64,000 bases of DNA from Oscheius sp. JU75 (GCA_037178855.1 JASJZC010000002.1:7390501-7454500), one strand, 5' to 3'; positions 45,519 through 57,620 are shown, counted from the stretch's first letter. Numbers and translations: made by a program. Notes: a model not told the origin generated them from the letters alone.

Positions 45519-48200
45519 TCACCACGAGGAGAAGTCGGTCAACGAGCTTTTAACCAGTTTTTTTTTCGGGGCGCTCGTCCCAGCTCCCCCCTCGGGTTTC
45601 CTCTTCTCGGCCATATTGATGTACTTCCCGATGCCGCTGCCGAACTGTTTCGGTTTGACCGGCTCCTTTTTTTTCGTCTCCAAATGCTCCAGACCCTCCT
45701 TTTTCAGCAAGCCTTCTCTTTCCTTCGCAACCTCGGCTGCTGCTTCTTCGAACGGATCGACGAATACTTCGGCGCGCATGAAAATTACTGGCTGAAAAAC
45801 AAGGTTTTGGTCTAAAAATGCAAAATCCGGTCTCTAAACATTTTTAAAATAGCAGCTGTATATAACTGTGGCGGTTGTGACTCAAAAGCTATTTGATTGT
45901 GGTGATTGTGGTCTCATAAAACTAGCTTTTTAAAGCTAACGAAAAGGTCGGTAATGGTAAGAGGCGCCACTACGAACCACACGGCCCGGCTTCGATCTCT
46001 GTGGGTGAAGAAGTTTAAAAAGGATTTTTTGTGGAGGAAATGGCATGGGAAAGGCTTCCATGGTAAGATGTTTGCAAGAATCTTAACTTATCTACAACCC
46101 TGCGTAATATATAAAAGTTCCCAAAAGGCTTCTGATTAGCAAAGATAGCTGGAAAACCAGTAGTAAAACTCACATCCATGGGCTCCTCGGTCTCGCCGTT
46201 GATTTCTACGCGTTCTATTGAGGTTAGGGTGTCCATTCCACCGACAACACGGCCGAAGATGGTGTGCTTGCGATCCAGGTACTTGCAGGGACGGAAGGTG
46301 ATGAAAAATTGGGAAGAATTGGTATTAGTTCCGCGATTAGCCATGGCGAGTATTCCTCTAGAGTCGAGCGAGAGGCCGGAGACGATTTCGTCTTCGAACG
46401 GCTTTCCCCAGATCGACTCTCCGCCTGTGCCTTTGCCTGTTGGGTCGCCTCCTTGCATCTGAATCATTGAATTCTGGTAAAGCGAGATAAGAAGAACATA
46501 CCATAAAATTGCGAATGACTCGATGGAATTTCGTATTGTTGTAGTAGTTGTTCCGGCAGTGGACCATGAAGTTCTCGCAGGCTTTAGGAGCCTTCATTGC
46601 GTATCTAAAAGATGTGTTTTGCCCAGAAAAACATACAAAAACTCACAATTCCAGGTTGATATTTCCGTGATTCGTAATCACTCGAATGTAGGCGTTTTTC
46701 TTGACTCGTTGGTACCTAAAAACAATCATTTTAGTGGCAAAAAACAGCGTAAATTGCACACATTTCAACTAAGATGGTACCACGAGCAAATTGGGCAAGC
46801 GGTTTCATGCACTCTGTTCGATGTTCAAGTCGAAACTAGATTATTGTAGGGTCCTTTACAAAGCTAAAGGTGCCAAAAGTTTCAAAAAGTCCTTGACTGA
46901 GTATTAGCTGATCAGCCGATCTTCAGAAAGCCGAAACATATTGATGGGAACCCGATTCTCAGATTCTTAGCCCTGCGCGCTAACCACTGAGGCGCGGCGG
47001 ATTTCGTACGTACAGATGGATACTTTGGCGCTTTCAGAAAAGAGAGATTGGGTTCATAGGGCTTAGAAATCATAAAAACTCACTTTACAGCGTCCTCGGA
47101 CAACACCGCCGCCTTGTTTTTCGTCACCACATCCATCGTGGTCGATGTGAATCCGGCCGCCATCATTCCCTGACTGTAATGAGCCGCATTGATCTCATCG
47201 GCTGTTTCGTCCTCCGGTCCCTCGATTCTCTTCGGCACGTAATCCTTCTTCAGCTGATCCAGGGCCTCCTTGGTCTCATTATTCATCCGCCGGATGAAGA
47301 AGGACGGATTCTTCATGGCCTTCTTCTCCTGCTCAATCTCCTCCTTCGTCTTCAGGTCAAGTTTCACGTGTTGGAAAGCCTCGATGTTGAACTTTTCCGG
47401 ATTGTGTGGGTCCTAAACCCGGTATAAAAGTGTTTAATTCGGTTAGAGTCTCCACTATGAACGCAAACAAGCCGGGTTCGATTCCAAATGTCTGGAATTA
47501 TTTCGGGTGGTCTATTATAGAGTTCATATTTCGAGATCAAAACAATCGTTTTTTGGCAGATAGAATCCAGCACTTTGCAAAAATGTACCTGTAGAGTGAT
47601 AATATCAGCCCGGGTGAAGGGCTTGTCGTTGAGCAGGTCCTTCAGATGATTGTTCTTGATATTCAGCTCCTGGACGGTCTCGTATGAGTAGACATTTCCG
47701 GTCGGACCGATGCAGACAATGTGACTGTTTTCCGTGAACTCGCGGAAGGTGATAGGGCAGCGGAATTTGCCTGAAAGTCCGAATTTTTGGGGGTGTTTGA
47801 CCCAAAAACTAACCATCAGGCGCCTTGTCGAACTTGAGATGAATAAGATCTTTGATTGTGAGCTTCTTTCCAGTGCAAGGATTGATGCCGTGCTTTTTCA
47901 CGTAAGGAACGATGTTTCTATAAACTTATCTCCAAAACCTGCACAGAAAACTGCCTACCCGACGTCAAAAATCTCTCCAGACGGCGCACAGACCGGGTCC
48001 TCATAGGGAAGAAGGCTTAGAGAGCAGTGATCGAGCGGAAGGCGTTTGAAAATGGCTCTCTGGACACGGGTACTCGTGTCGTCCTTATGACCGCCGATTG
48101 CCTTCCATTCGGAGCTGGTCAAATATCTATAATGGACATTTTTTGTCAAAAATTGGTAATCAACTCACAATTTGTCTCTCTGATGCTGCTTTTTTCCCAT
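45519..48200 (-). CDS. ppil2: PPIL2-type cyclophilin with U-box
   Basis: Minus-strand gene from the ATG at 48200 (MGKKQHQRDKL). Exons encode the tandem U-box-like N-terminus (YLTSSEWKAIGGHKD, LLPYEDPVCAPSGEIFDV; CPITFREFTENSHIVCIGPT), a linker (47080-47412; RRMNNETKEALDQLKKDY), and a complete cyclophilin domain (45990-46690) with ITNHGNINLELYAMKAPKAC, FHRVIRNFMIQGGDPTGKG and NSSQFFITFRPCKYLDRKHT. The basic tail ends LVKSSLTDFSSW. The catalytic arginine in FHR and the QGGDPTG, SQFFIT and HTIFG motifs are kept. PPIL2 (C. elegans CYN-4) is a nuclear spliceosome-associated protein with E3 ligase-like U-boxes. TTTTCAG lies five bases before the ATG, a probable spliced-leader site. Two introns carry tRNA-like repeats. 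Confidence 0.94.
45955..46008 (+). repeat. tRNA-like repeat in a PPIL2 intron
   Basis: Reads AATGGTAAGAGGCGCCACTA, CGAACCACACGGCCC, then GGCTTCGATCT. Close relative of the CDC37 intron copies at 34988-35045 and 35768-35830. Confidence 0.5.
46928..47000 (-). repeat. tRNA-like repeat in a PPIL2 intron
   Basis: Minus strand has CGCCTCAGTGGTTAGCGCGC (A-box TGGTTAGCGCG), then AGGGCTAAGAATCTGAGAAT and a B-box GGGTTCCCATC. The best-preserved tRNA-like unit in the window, but the 5' acceptor half is not obvious. Confidence 0.55.
47435..47495 (+). repeat. tRNA-like repeat in a PPIL2 intron
   Basis: ATTCGGTTAGAGTCTCCACT (A-box-like) followed after about 20 bases by the B-box GGGTTCGATTCC. Confidence 0.5.
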
Positions 48201-48862
48201 CTTGTCTGAAAATGATCAAATTGGTTGAAAATTCGAGGAAGAAAGGGGTAGAAAATGGTAAGCGCGCTGGTAAACGAGTGGGCTTGATTTAGGCTGAAAC
48301 TACGTTATGCACGGGCTATAGCTAGATCGACAAGAAAATAGTATGATTAGCAGCTAAGAGAAAGCAAATTGCCAGAAATCGAAGCAAGCAAATAGAAAAT
48401 TCGCATTGAACCATTCGTAATGGAGCAGAAATGACATTAGAGCGGCTCCTGTAGTCTTTTATTGTTTTAGGTACGCGATAATCATATTCGTTGCATCTTC
48501 TCGCAAAAAATGTCGCAAAAATTGGAAAGATGAAAAAAAAAACTAGGAGAAAATCTAGAAAGGGAAGAAAAGAAGTAATTCCTTCGATTGGAGAAAACGC
48601 TGGCGCCAAGTATTTAAAAAAAAAAGCGCACGAAGGGCGAATTATATTTTTTCCACAAAGATAAACGAGTTTATTGAGCGAAGAACAAAATAATTGTGTC
48701 AAAACTAGTTATCTTTGGAAACTAAGAACATCCAAACAAAACGAAGATGCTTTCAGGGTTAAGTGTTATCGATTTTCACAGTAAAGAGTGGTTGTATTGG
48801 ACGAAGTTCGAAGACAAGGCATCTGGAAAACATGGAATTCAATTTGTTTGTGAGTAATTACC
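48201..48862. other. Intergenic interval, A/T-rich
   Basis: No gene recognised on either strand between the PPIL2 start and the next minus-strand gene. Several A-runs. The minus-strand frame 48322-48702 is low-complexity and without domain. Confidence 0.4.
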
Positions 48863-49295
48863 TCATGTAGAATCAAATCTCAAAGATTTCCGTTGCGGAA
48901 CCTTCTGTCCACTGACAGGAGAGGGAGTTGACGGGACTTTCAGAGCACTGAGCCTCTTCGGTGCATCTGTGTCTCTACCAAACTGGAACTTCTTCTCGGC
49001 TGGTGAATTCATGTCATTGGGACCTGGTCTCTTCCCCAAGACTTTCTGCTCAGTTATTTCTTCATCCATTGTCCAGTTCAGTTGACTTTCGACCATCACT
49101 TCGATAGGTTCATACTGTCCAGAACTGGTTCTTTTCAGAATTGTGGTACCATCCTTGTCTGAAGATAGACGTAGAGACAGAGAGACAAAGAGACAGATAT
49201 TCACAGAGAAATAACAAGACAGAGAGCATACCATAAATGTAGTCCTTTGGAAGAGGCGTTCCATTGGATTCTATTGCTGAAGGAGCTTGACCCAT
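48863..49295 (-). CDS. Small protein with possible N-myristoylation signal, unknown
   Basis: Two exons give about 120 residues. Exon 1 from 49295 begins MGQAPSAIES, which fits the N-myristoylation pattern (Gly2, Ser6). The intron (about 49160-49230) is CTGTCTCT-rich and ends ATCTTCAG. Exon 2 reads DKDGTTILKRTSSGQYEPIE, then LNWTMDEEITEQKVLGKRPG, and ends VPQRKSLRFDST. Basic and Ser/Pro-rich, no domain. An open minus-strand frame upstream (49311-49544) ends in a stop just before this ATG and might be a 5' exon of another isoform, but no in-phase join was found. Confidence 0.45.
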
Positions 49296-49544
49296 AGTTT
49301 AGAGAGTCTCTTACAGGGCAGAGGATGGTAAGTAGTTTGGATCTGATGGAAAATCGATACTTTTTGCTTCTCCGAATACTACTGAGTTGGAATTGCTTTT
49401 GTCCTCTTTGAACTTCGCTGCGCACCTGCCCAACTCAAACTCCCAACAATTGAAGCAATCAAAACAGTAACTTGCCAACTTAGAAAATTTTCTTTTTGCA
49501 TTAGCTTGGCTTGTCTTAACAGAAAAGTTCACAAACATTGGCAA

Positions 49545-50505
49545 ATGGTATACCAGATTAGAGTTGACTTGATTATGTGACTGACTTTTGGACTATGCCT
49601 TTTGCCAATTGTAAAGGTAGGATAACAAAAAGAACTAAACTACTCTTCAAAAGTGTAACATAACGAAAAAATTTTCGAAACCAAAAAAAATTTTGAAAAA
49701 CGGGTTTGAAGTGGCGGACGTGTTTAAATTGAGATCCATGTTTTTTTTATCGAACATACATATCGTCAATTGGTGGGCTCAGAAAGACTTTTGAAGCTCG
49801 CGGAAATGGTACAAACCTCGAACCTATTTCGAGATCCCGACACAAATCACAACAATCTCCCATGGAGATAGTGGTGCTGATCTGTGGTGACACTCTAATT
49901 ATAAGGGGCGGCCCTTTGTCTTCTAGACTGTCTTTATCTCATTTTCTGTTCTTGTTTTTTGAGAAATTTTTTTTTTCTGAGCGAAATCTGTAAAAGTAAG
50001 ATGTGTATACTACCCGTATGGTCAGTCCAGATAACTGGAATCGATTGCCTTCCTTGTTTACATGACCTCTGTTCCCAATAATACCTCTCGCACCTTTTGC
50101 TTGTCTCATTCTATGAGGAAACACTTTTTAGAATGGGAATCGAGCATCGCACTTTCGAATATTCAGCAGAAGATGGGACTGTTTTCGAAGGATTTCTGGC
50201 TCTGCCAAAGTAAGAAACCAGGGAAAGTTGCGCGACAAAATCACTTTTCAGGCTGAAGAAGTGGTTCTTCAGCCAAGCAATATGCTGCTAAGTTGTAGCT
50301 CTGGTCAAATACTACATCTTTGCAGAACATCGATAATATTATTCTCGGTCCGAAAATGCTCTAAACATGCGGTTACATTTGCGCGTTGCCACGAAAATGC
50401 CTCAAGCACTTTTGCGTGTCGATAATTTGAGCGGGCTTTCACAGAGTCTTAATTAGTTTTCACGTTTTCTTACACAACTCTGGTCAGTTTTCTGCCAGAA
50501 AATTA
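49545..50505. other. Intergenic region with a hairpin element
   Basis: No coding support. Contains the hairpin element at 50249-50360 and A/T-rich DNA. The 5' exon of the dienelactone hydrolase gene may lie here but was not identified. Confidence 0.4.
50249..50360. repeat. Hairpin element copy 4 (upstream of the hydrolase gene)
   Basis: Starts with a separate perfect 10-base stem GGCTGAAGAA/TTCTTCAGCC (50251-50274), then AAGTTGTAG and, after the loop, CTACATCTTTGCAGAACATC. The most diverged copy. Confidence 0.5.
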
Positions 50506-50509
50506 GGGG

Positions 50510-51338
50510 TTACAACAGAAAAAGTGGCTGTTTAAGAGAGCGCAATGATCCACTGCCCGGAGTTCTAGTGTACCACGCTTTCCGTGGAGTAGGTGACTTC
50601 GAGAAGGAGAGAGCAAAGGAGCTGGCCAAGGTAGTGTCCTTTCTATTCCATATCCTGGTTTACAGCTCGGCTTCGCTGCCCTGGCCGCCGACGTCTACGG
50701 AAAAGGCAAAAGAGGAAGCAGTTTCGAGGAATGCTTCGCCGTTATGAGACCCTTCATGGAGGATCGACCGGTCCTTTTGAAGAAGAGTCTCCTGGCTTCT
50801 TACAAAGCTTTTCAGTCAGTGGAAGGAGTAGATGGGGACAGAATTGGGGCCATGGGTTACTGTTTCGGTGGACTCTGTGCTCTGGATCTGGCCCGTCATA
50901 AAGTCGGTCTGAAAGCGGCTGTCTCCTTCCATGGAACACTGAAACCATTGGATGGAGCAGCTTTGGAGCATTTTGACACAGCTATTCAGGTATGTCACTG
51001 TCTCTCTATCTATCTAGCAATCTGTCCCTCTCTCCCTGCCTCTGCCCCTGTCTCACATTCTACTTCTTCCAGGTACACCATGGTGATGCTGATGACCATA
51101 TCAACCCATTTGTCCCTGCCTTCCAACAGGAGATGAGAGACCGCAAAGCTGACTGGCAGTTCAGTAACTACGGAAAGGCCATGCATGGATTCACTGAGCC
51201 AGGTAACAGAGAGACAGTGACGGTGACTCTTTTTCAGAAGCCGACAAATTGGGCAAGCCAGGCCTTGCCTACAACAAGGAAGCCGATACCCGGTCCTGGT
51301 CCGCCGCCACAGCTCTCTTCAAGGAAAAACTTATGTAA
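50510..51338 (+). CDS. Dienelactone hydrolase family protein (5' end unresolved)
   Basis: Four recognised exons: about 50510-50628 (NDPLPGVLVYHAFRGVGDFE), about 50666-50988 (LGFAALAADVYGKGKRGSSF; GAMGYCFGGLCALDLARHKV), about 51073-51201 (VHHGDADDHINPFVPAFQQE; AMHGFTEP) and 51236-51338 to the TAA. The Cys-Asp-His triad of this alpha/beta-hydrolase family is visible: the nucleophile Cys in GYCFGG, Asp in HHGDADDH and His in KAMHGF. Family members hydrolyse dienelactones or related small esters in the cytosol; the metazoan substrate is not known. The first exon with the start codon was not found, so the start given is the first position where the frame is clearly open. Introns are short; one contains GAGACAGTGACGGTGAC. 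Confidence 0.82.
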
Positions 51339-51445
51339 ACTGATTCATTCTTGGCACACCCGTACATTATCGGTAAAGCAAAATAAACTAATACCTAGTT
51401 ACCCGTTAATAGCTTCTCTGAGTAGTTATTAGGCAAATGTTCGTG

Positions 51446-53457
51446 TCAGACAGTAGGTCTCGGAGGGACGAGGTAGTCCGGGGTGGGAACCACCGCCTTC
51501 CTGAAACCCGGTCCCAGAAGGGGATGTGATCGGAGCCACATTGATGGCCGGAGGGTCAAGCGGGGTTGATTGGGACGGAGTAGGACAAGAACACAGAGGA
51601 GGTAGACAAGAACAGCAGAACTCGTGACCAGACATCCCAGAAGGAACCAAAGGATACTGCTTCGGAACATGGCTGCACAGCGGGAGGAGGCGAAGGATGA
51701 AGGGTTTTCTGAAAGATTTGCATTTAATGCCACGAAACAATCGTCTAATTGTCTCTCGGTTTCACTGTCTATATGTCTCTTTGTCTCTATGTCTCTCTGT
51801 CTTCCTGTCTCTCGGCTCTGTTTGTAACAAACCTGGTGACATTCTTGCAGCCTGCAGCTGAATATGGTTAGACGATCTGCCAGCAAAATTGCTGACAATG
51901 CATTCCAGTCGTCCTAGTTGAAGAGCTGAGAGTCTGGGAAGGTATAAAGAGCCATTGGGATAGATGAGAGAATCGGAAGACGAGGCAGAGATAGGCTCTC
52001 CATCCAACAGCCAACTAACAGATGGTTTTGGATAAGCATTAGGAAGTGGGCAATGAGCCAGAAGAGGAGCTCCGAGAGATGGCTTGACTGGCTGAAAGAG
52101 GATTGTCTCTCAGAAAAGGGCCTGCTTACCTCGACAGTGATACTCTTCCCAGCCTCAATAGGATCCACAAAGGCTACTTTAAGCTTGAAGACCTCTCCAG
52201 CGTCTCCGTTGTCTTTTCGGCACCAGTACTCTCCTTCGTCTTCTAAAATCTCTCTACTACTAAATTGCAATGGTGTCCGTCCGGACAGACAGGAGCATGG
52301 AAACAGTTTGATAATCAAAAGCAGGAGACTCCTATGTAACGGTGGGTTTGGTGGGTATATGTCTTGGTAAGAGATATAAGAGGATACAAACAACTTGACA
52401 AGCATAGAAAGTGTGGCAGTGTGGCACAAGAGCTCCAAGTTTGTATGTTTGCTTCCCTCCCAAATTCTGACAGGGCCGATCATAGGTTTTTGTAGACAGT
52501 CAAGCGGCAAACAACGTCGATTACTGTAGCTTTTTGTGACTGACAGTGACCAAGATTGACTCAAATGAAGGCGGGAGATTATATAATCACAGTATAGAAT
52601 CCTCTGAACTCACCTCTCTGAACGTTGCTGATGATCAAGAATCCGACATTGGGCATCGGCTGCTCCGGGACATGTTTCCTTCTGTCGTAGACTGCATTCT
52701 TCTCACTGGTCACAGTAGCTACAACCTGTTCATCCCGGTACCAAGTGGCCACTGAATGGTCCCCAGTAAAGACCGGCTCACACATCAAGGCCGTCGTCGA
52801 ATTGGCCGGCAGGAGCAGTTCTGAGGCCAGCTTCCGGGGTCGATTTGACAGTGTCAGCGCGCCAAATGCTACAAAATGGATCATTAGGTGGCGCCGCTGT
52901 CTGACATTTTGTTCAAAAGTCAGTCATCTGTATATGGCCTCGATAATTACCTCTAGACACAAATTATGCAAATCGGTATACAGACCCAGGATGGGCAGGT
53001 TTTCCCGACCGGAAAATCGCAAATTTGTCTACGCACTAGTCTGAGGATTGATGAGTCTGACAGCGTGATGACAGATTGAGCAATTCGGATGAATGTAGTA
53101 ACTTTTCAAGGTCTCTTTGAAGAGATAAATGAGACAGAGAGACATAAAGGCAGACAGAGTGACAGTGAGACTATAAGGAGATCACTACCGCGAGAAAATA
53201 CGGCTGCGACACTGGCACCCCAGCCTCTTTTCAGGTCGAAGAAGCAGTTTTCCAACAAAATGATATTCAGAAAAGTTGTAGGTTTTGATATGGGCTACAA
53301 CTTTGCAAGACAATTTTACTGGAAGAAAAACTTTTTCGACCAGAAATCAGTCAAACAAGTGGCACACCTATGTATAGTGTCTCTAGCTGTATTGTGAAAA
53401 TAACTCACTCATTTGACAGCAGTACAGTAGTAGAAGGTGTAAGGGGTAGACCTTCAT
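51446..53457 (-). CDS. Two-immunoglobulin-domain membrane protein
   Basis: Five exons in phase. Exon 1 (53457 downward) encodes a signal peptide, MKVYPLHLLLLYCCQ, and splices to about 52607-52870 (TFGALTLSNRPRKLASELLL; TALMCEPVF, VATWYRDEQVV), the first half of Ig domain 1. This is completed at about 52130-52242 by EDEGEYWCRKDNGDAGEVFK, giving the C-W-DxGxYxC signature. Ig domain 2 (about 51833-52100) has PSVSWLLDGEPI, YPNGSLYLPRLSALQLGRLE and CIVSNFAG. The last exon carries a membrane helix (LWFLLGCLVTSSAVLVYLLC) and a short proline-rich tail ending PPRPTV, a possible PDZ-binding end. The layout resembles nematode ZIG-1-like cell-surface proteins with roles in neuron adhesion; that role is inferred. 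TTTCAG lies two bases before the ATG. Confidence 0.75.
53234..53341. repeat. Hairpin element copy 5 (in Ig-protein intron 1)
   Basis: 108 bp, nearly full-length inverted repeat: GGTCGAAGAAGCAGTTTT at the left pairs with AAAAACTTTTTCGACC at the right, and AAAGTTGTA pairs with TACAACTTT around the loop. Confidence 0.8.
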
Positions 53458-56400
53458 TTCTGAAAGATAACTATCAAAATGCCAGAAATTGAAAGAAAAT
53501 AGACAGAGAGCAATCAAGGACTATTAAAAATGAATTAAGGTATGCATGGGGATGTCCCTCCTCTCGACTGACAACCATCTGTCAGGTTGCGCGCCAGGCA
53601 TTACCGGCACAGCTCGTAATTATAGGGCAGTCGAGCCTGTTGCAAAAGAGATTATAGGGGTATTAGAGACAGTTTTATGAGTTATGGGGAGTAGGAAAAC
53701 ATAACTGGATCAAACGAAAGTCAAACAGTGTCTGGAACGGTTAAAGAAAGTTGACATCATCTCCTGTTTGTTAATAACAAGCGGGATCAGGAAAAGACCA
53801 GTAAGACAAGAAAGAGACCAATCTCATTGAACGAGACAGAGAAACAGAAAGAGTCTAAGCAAGAGTCACATTCGTTTTTCAGAGGTTTTAGAGACTCTCT
53901 AAGCTGGAACACCACTTGTTTATTGTCCAGAGTGTGACTGCTTTCCCCCTTCCTCCCCCTTTTTGAATCGCCTCTCTCCAAAACAGCATTAGCCCTCTTG
54001 GCTTTTTGTTGGCTGCCGCGCGTAAACTCTTCTCCCGATTCATCATTTGCAACCTGAAAGGGGCCCAAGGGACCTCCTTTTTGGAGAGCTACTTGACACG
54101 GGAAGGATAATCCAAAGATGACCGCCAAAATTGTAAAGGACTATCAATGGGGTGGGCCGAAGACCCTCTTGACATGAAAAATAGGCATCCTCGACGAGAC
54201 CGATGCCTAATCAACGATGTCATCTTAGATCTAGAGGCCCACCTGGGCTATTCAACAAAACGATGACAAGCCCGAGGATTTATTGGGAACGGGGACAGAG
54301 TTAGAGAGACAAAGAGACAGAAAGTCACAGAGACACAGAGAGCTAGAGTGCCAGAGAGAGACAGAGAGACATAGATACAGAGAAAGAGAGACAGCGACAG
54401 AGAGACAGTGTGTCAAAGACAATCCCAAAAAAGAGTCTGATCTGCCGGGAGAGAGTGAGGGAAAGAGGAGAAGCATTACGTTACATGACACCTCCCTCTC
54501 CTCTTGTGTGAAGACAGATGGACGAGTATTGTGTCTTGGCCCCTACCCTATGAATTTCTGAGTCAGTGGGAAAGAAAACAACAGCAAGAAGAAGACATTC
54601 GATTGCCTGAGAGAGAAGAGAGGATGGTGGATGTCGTTAATTGAAAGACAGAATGGCACAAACGGGTTCGAAGACATGGGAGGAAATGGGAATCCGGGGA
54701 GTTATTCAGATAGAGAAGATAACAGAGAGGGAGTGACAGACAGACAGAGAGACAGAGCAATAGGAAGACAGAAATATTCACAGAGCCACAGATACGACAG
54801 TTAGACAGCGCCGTTGAGAGAGAGAGTGAATTACTATCCTAAGCTATGCCAATCCGCCAGAAAAGAACAATTTGTCTCAAATCATGGGCGTCCTTGAGAG
54901 GCTGGTCCATGGCGGCTGCTTTCGGCTCAGAGGGCCGAATATCCGGCAGATATTAGATAGATTAGTGGAGCCATTTCCGGAAACGGAGTGTTGAGTCGTT
55001 CACTCTTTTTGGAACATGCTGCGAGCGTGACGGTCATTTACAAGGCTATAAAATGGTTGGAGACAGGATGCGCCTGTCATTATATAGTCGAGAGAGAGAG
55101 AGAGACAGACAGACAGACTGGCGCAATTGGGAAGCCGAGAAATAGTACTGGATTGTCTTCGACTCACCCTCTACGGGGGCTGCTCCGGAATCGGATTATC
55201 CACGTGGGTGGTCTGGGATAATCATGGCACAAAGTCTTAAAGTGGAGAGTACTTAATTCAGAGACAGAGTGACAGTGTCTCCAAAGGAATGACCTCACGG
55301 TCACCTTTCGCTACTAAAAGGCGTGTGACATCTCACACGCCCAATTGGGCAAGCCGAAAGCCCGGGGACAGTGTCGGCAGGTGCTAATGAGGAGAAATGA
55401 TTGTCGACCAATGGGCATACAAAAGAGGCGAGGTCCCCCCAGGAGGTACGGTCAAGGTCCATCTCTCCATGGCTGCCACTTCGAGAACACATTTACATTG
55501 AAGCTGAATAAGCCAGCCAGCTGGCGAAGGGAGAGAAGAAAACGCGCCATTCCCATTCCAAAAGGACAGCTGTTCGTGTAGTCGAGTAAAAGAACTGTAG
55601 CGGGAGAAAACAATGTAATGTTTAGAAGCTTGGGGAAAGTGGCGAGAGGGTTTAGGACTGTTCGGCAGCATCTGGCAGTGATCATTTAGTCCGAGGGAAC
55701 GTCTGGCCGGCAGGAGCCGTAAACATAACCTGGGGGACGGGTGGTGTAGGAAAGTTCAGAGACAGAGACAGGGAGATACTGGAATCCAGATGTGCACCCG
55801 TAAAGAGTGACAAAGTTCAGAGCCGAGCGCATTGATGTGGATATTTATGAGGTTATTTATTCAGGAGTTAGGTGGGAACTCTTCCCTCCAAATAGTGTAA
55901 GGCCGATAGATACAAACCCACAAGTATAAATCACATTGAGCTCAAAGACGTCCGATCATGGTGGGTCTCTGGGGAGACAACTCTCGTAGAGAGTCAAAGA
56001 GGCAAGTATACAAAGAGAAGAGGGAGAGAGAGAGAGACTGGTTAACAAAATCCCACCAATTTTCTAGCGCGCCACGTGTGGTAATTGTTGCGAGTTTTGA
56101 CGCGTCTGCGCACGGGAAGAGGTAGAAGACAGAGAGGAAGAGAATGACTCTCCGGTGTCGTATAACAACCACGGCAACAGCTGAGCAGCGAAGGACCCCA
56201 TTAGACTATATTTATAGCCACTTTTTGCTTGGGACGAGAGTTGATTGGGAGGGGCAGAGGTGTCAATAACGAGGCGGAAAGGTTTCTTTTCAATTAGGAC
56301 AGAGAGATAGGGTGACAGAGACAGAGAGGCAGAAGAAGACAGAGTGAGACAGAGTGACAGAGAGACAGAGATACAGAGAGGATAAGTAAGACGGGACTGC

Positions 56401-57178
56401 TCAGGAGTGTCTCATAAATCACTCGACCAGTGTGGCTGATTATTGCCATTACAGCAAAGTGACCCACAAAAAGAACAGCTGTCTACAGTCCACAGCTCCG
56501 ATAGATCCGAGAGCGGCGGCTCTTTTGGTCATCCAGGACAAATTGCCGTCCTTTCGAGGATCTGCTCTCAAATTACAGCAAAAAAGGCTAATGAGCCTGT
56601 AATTTTCTGTGGATCTACTGAGGGAAGCTAGCGGAAGCTCGAAATGGCAGCAAAGTGCTTCCGGGGCGGGTGGCTTTGACTTAGCGGATCGCGCACACAC
56701 TTCTCAGGCTCCCAAACGCAATTACAATTAGGGCAGCGGAAGCGGAGGAGCATTAGGAATTAGAAGGAGGAGTAGAGGGTAATCAGCGACTCTCTGGGTG
56801 GGGGTGTAGATTTCAAATCGGGAAAGGAGTACAAGTCTCTGTCTCTATCTCTGTGTTTCTGTCTAGAAAGGGCTAGTTCCTCAATTGTGTCTATGTTTGC
56901 GAGGCATTTTTGTGTGTCTCTCAAGAAGGCATAAAAGAACGGAAGTGGCGAGGTCGACACTCTTTGGAAAGAGTAACCCGGTTTGTTTGGAGGCGGATAG
57001 GTGGACACAGTGAATTACACAACATTCATAGCTACGAGAATCGGTAATTGGCTCACCTGTCCCCCTGGTCTGGATTATTACTAATCAAGAATGTGCTACA
57101 CCTGCCAGTTCTATGAGTAGAGGGACAGAGGATATATGGAATGTGACTGTGACAATAGACAGAGGACATGGTGGTAAA
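53458..57178. other. Long spacer rich in AGAGACAG repeats
   Basis: 3.7 kb with no supported gene. AGAGACAG-type short repeats are dense at 54295-54420, 54715-54780, 55085-55120 and 56300-56385, and on the opposite strand as CTGTCTCT near 56840. Charged open frames such as 54283-54561 come from these repeats. Confidence 0.5.
54295..54420. repeat. AGAGACAG-type simple repeat
   Basis: Irregular runs of AGAGACA, GACAGAGA and GAGACAT units. The same unit recurs at 56300-56385 and inside introns of most genes from 28 kb onward. Confidence 0.85.
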
Positions 57179-57182
57179 CTAC

Positions 57183-57620
57183 CTGAACTCTGAAGTGGCA
57201 GACGTTCCTCGGCGTACATCAATCTCGCGGTAGGCATTCTCCAAGAGGGCTTCCTTCTTCATCCGACAGCTTGTCAGCAGGTCGACTTCTTGTTCGATGG
57301 CCACATTGAGTTCCGCCACTGATTTGTCGGCAATGTTGACCACGTCTATGCGACAGTGATCCAGATCATAGACCACTTCTCCCTTGCTGTCGGTCGTGTT
57401 TGTCAAGTCGAGATACGTCGTGTTCCCGTCGCAGATAGTCGGACAGCTCACGGGACGGTTATTTCGCACGGCTGGCAAGAAGTGGAAACGCCAATTGAAA
57501 GAGGGACGAATGAAGTCGTTGTCCGAACAGCCGTCGGCTGAAAAAAGCTATGGGTACACAGAGAGTCGAAACACATAAACAGAGAGATCGAGAGATTGAG
57601 AGACAGAGTACGAATACGAA
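57183..57620 (-). pseudogene. Inverted partial copy of the FAM187-like gene
   Basis: Read on the minus strand, this repeats the intron end and exon 2 of the neighbouring gene: the CTGTCTCT-rich intron with AGCTTTTTTCAG, then PAVRNNRPVSC, CDGNTTYLDLTNTTDSKGEV, DVVNIADKSVAELNVAIE, then directly QEVDLLTSCRMKKEALLENA, where it leaves the parent sequence. A 207-bp block (69 codons, parent 58838-59044) is missing without a frame change and a few codons are lost after RPVSC. Because intron sequence is included, this is a DNA-level duplication, not a retrocopy. The tail after YREI is unrelated and soon stops. Confidence 0.85.

Noticed and set aside
54283..54561. Charged open frame with ERQRDRKSQRHRE repeats
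   Set aside because: A direct translation of AGAGACAG simple repeats; any frame through them stays open.
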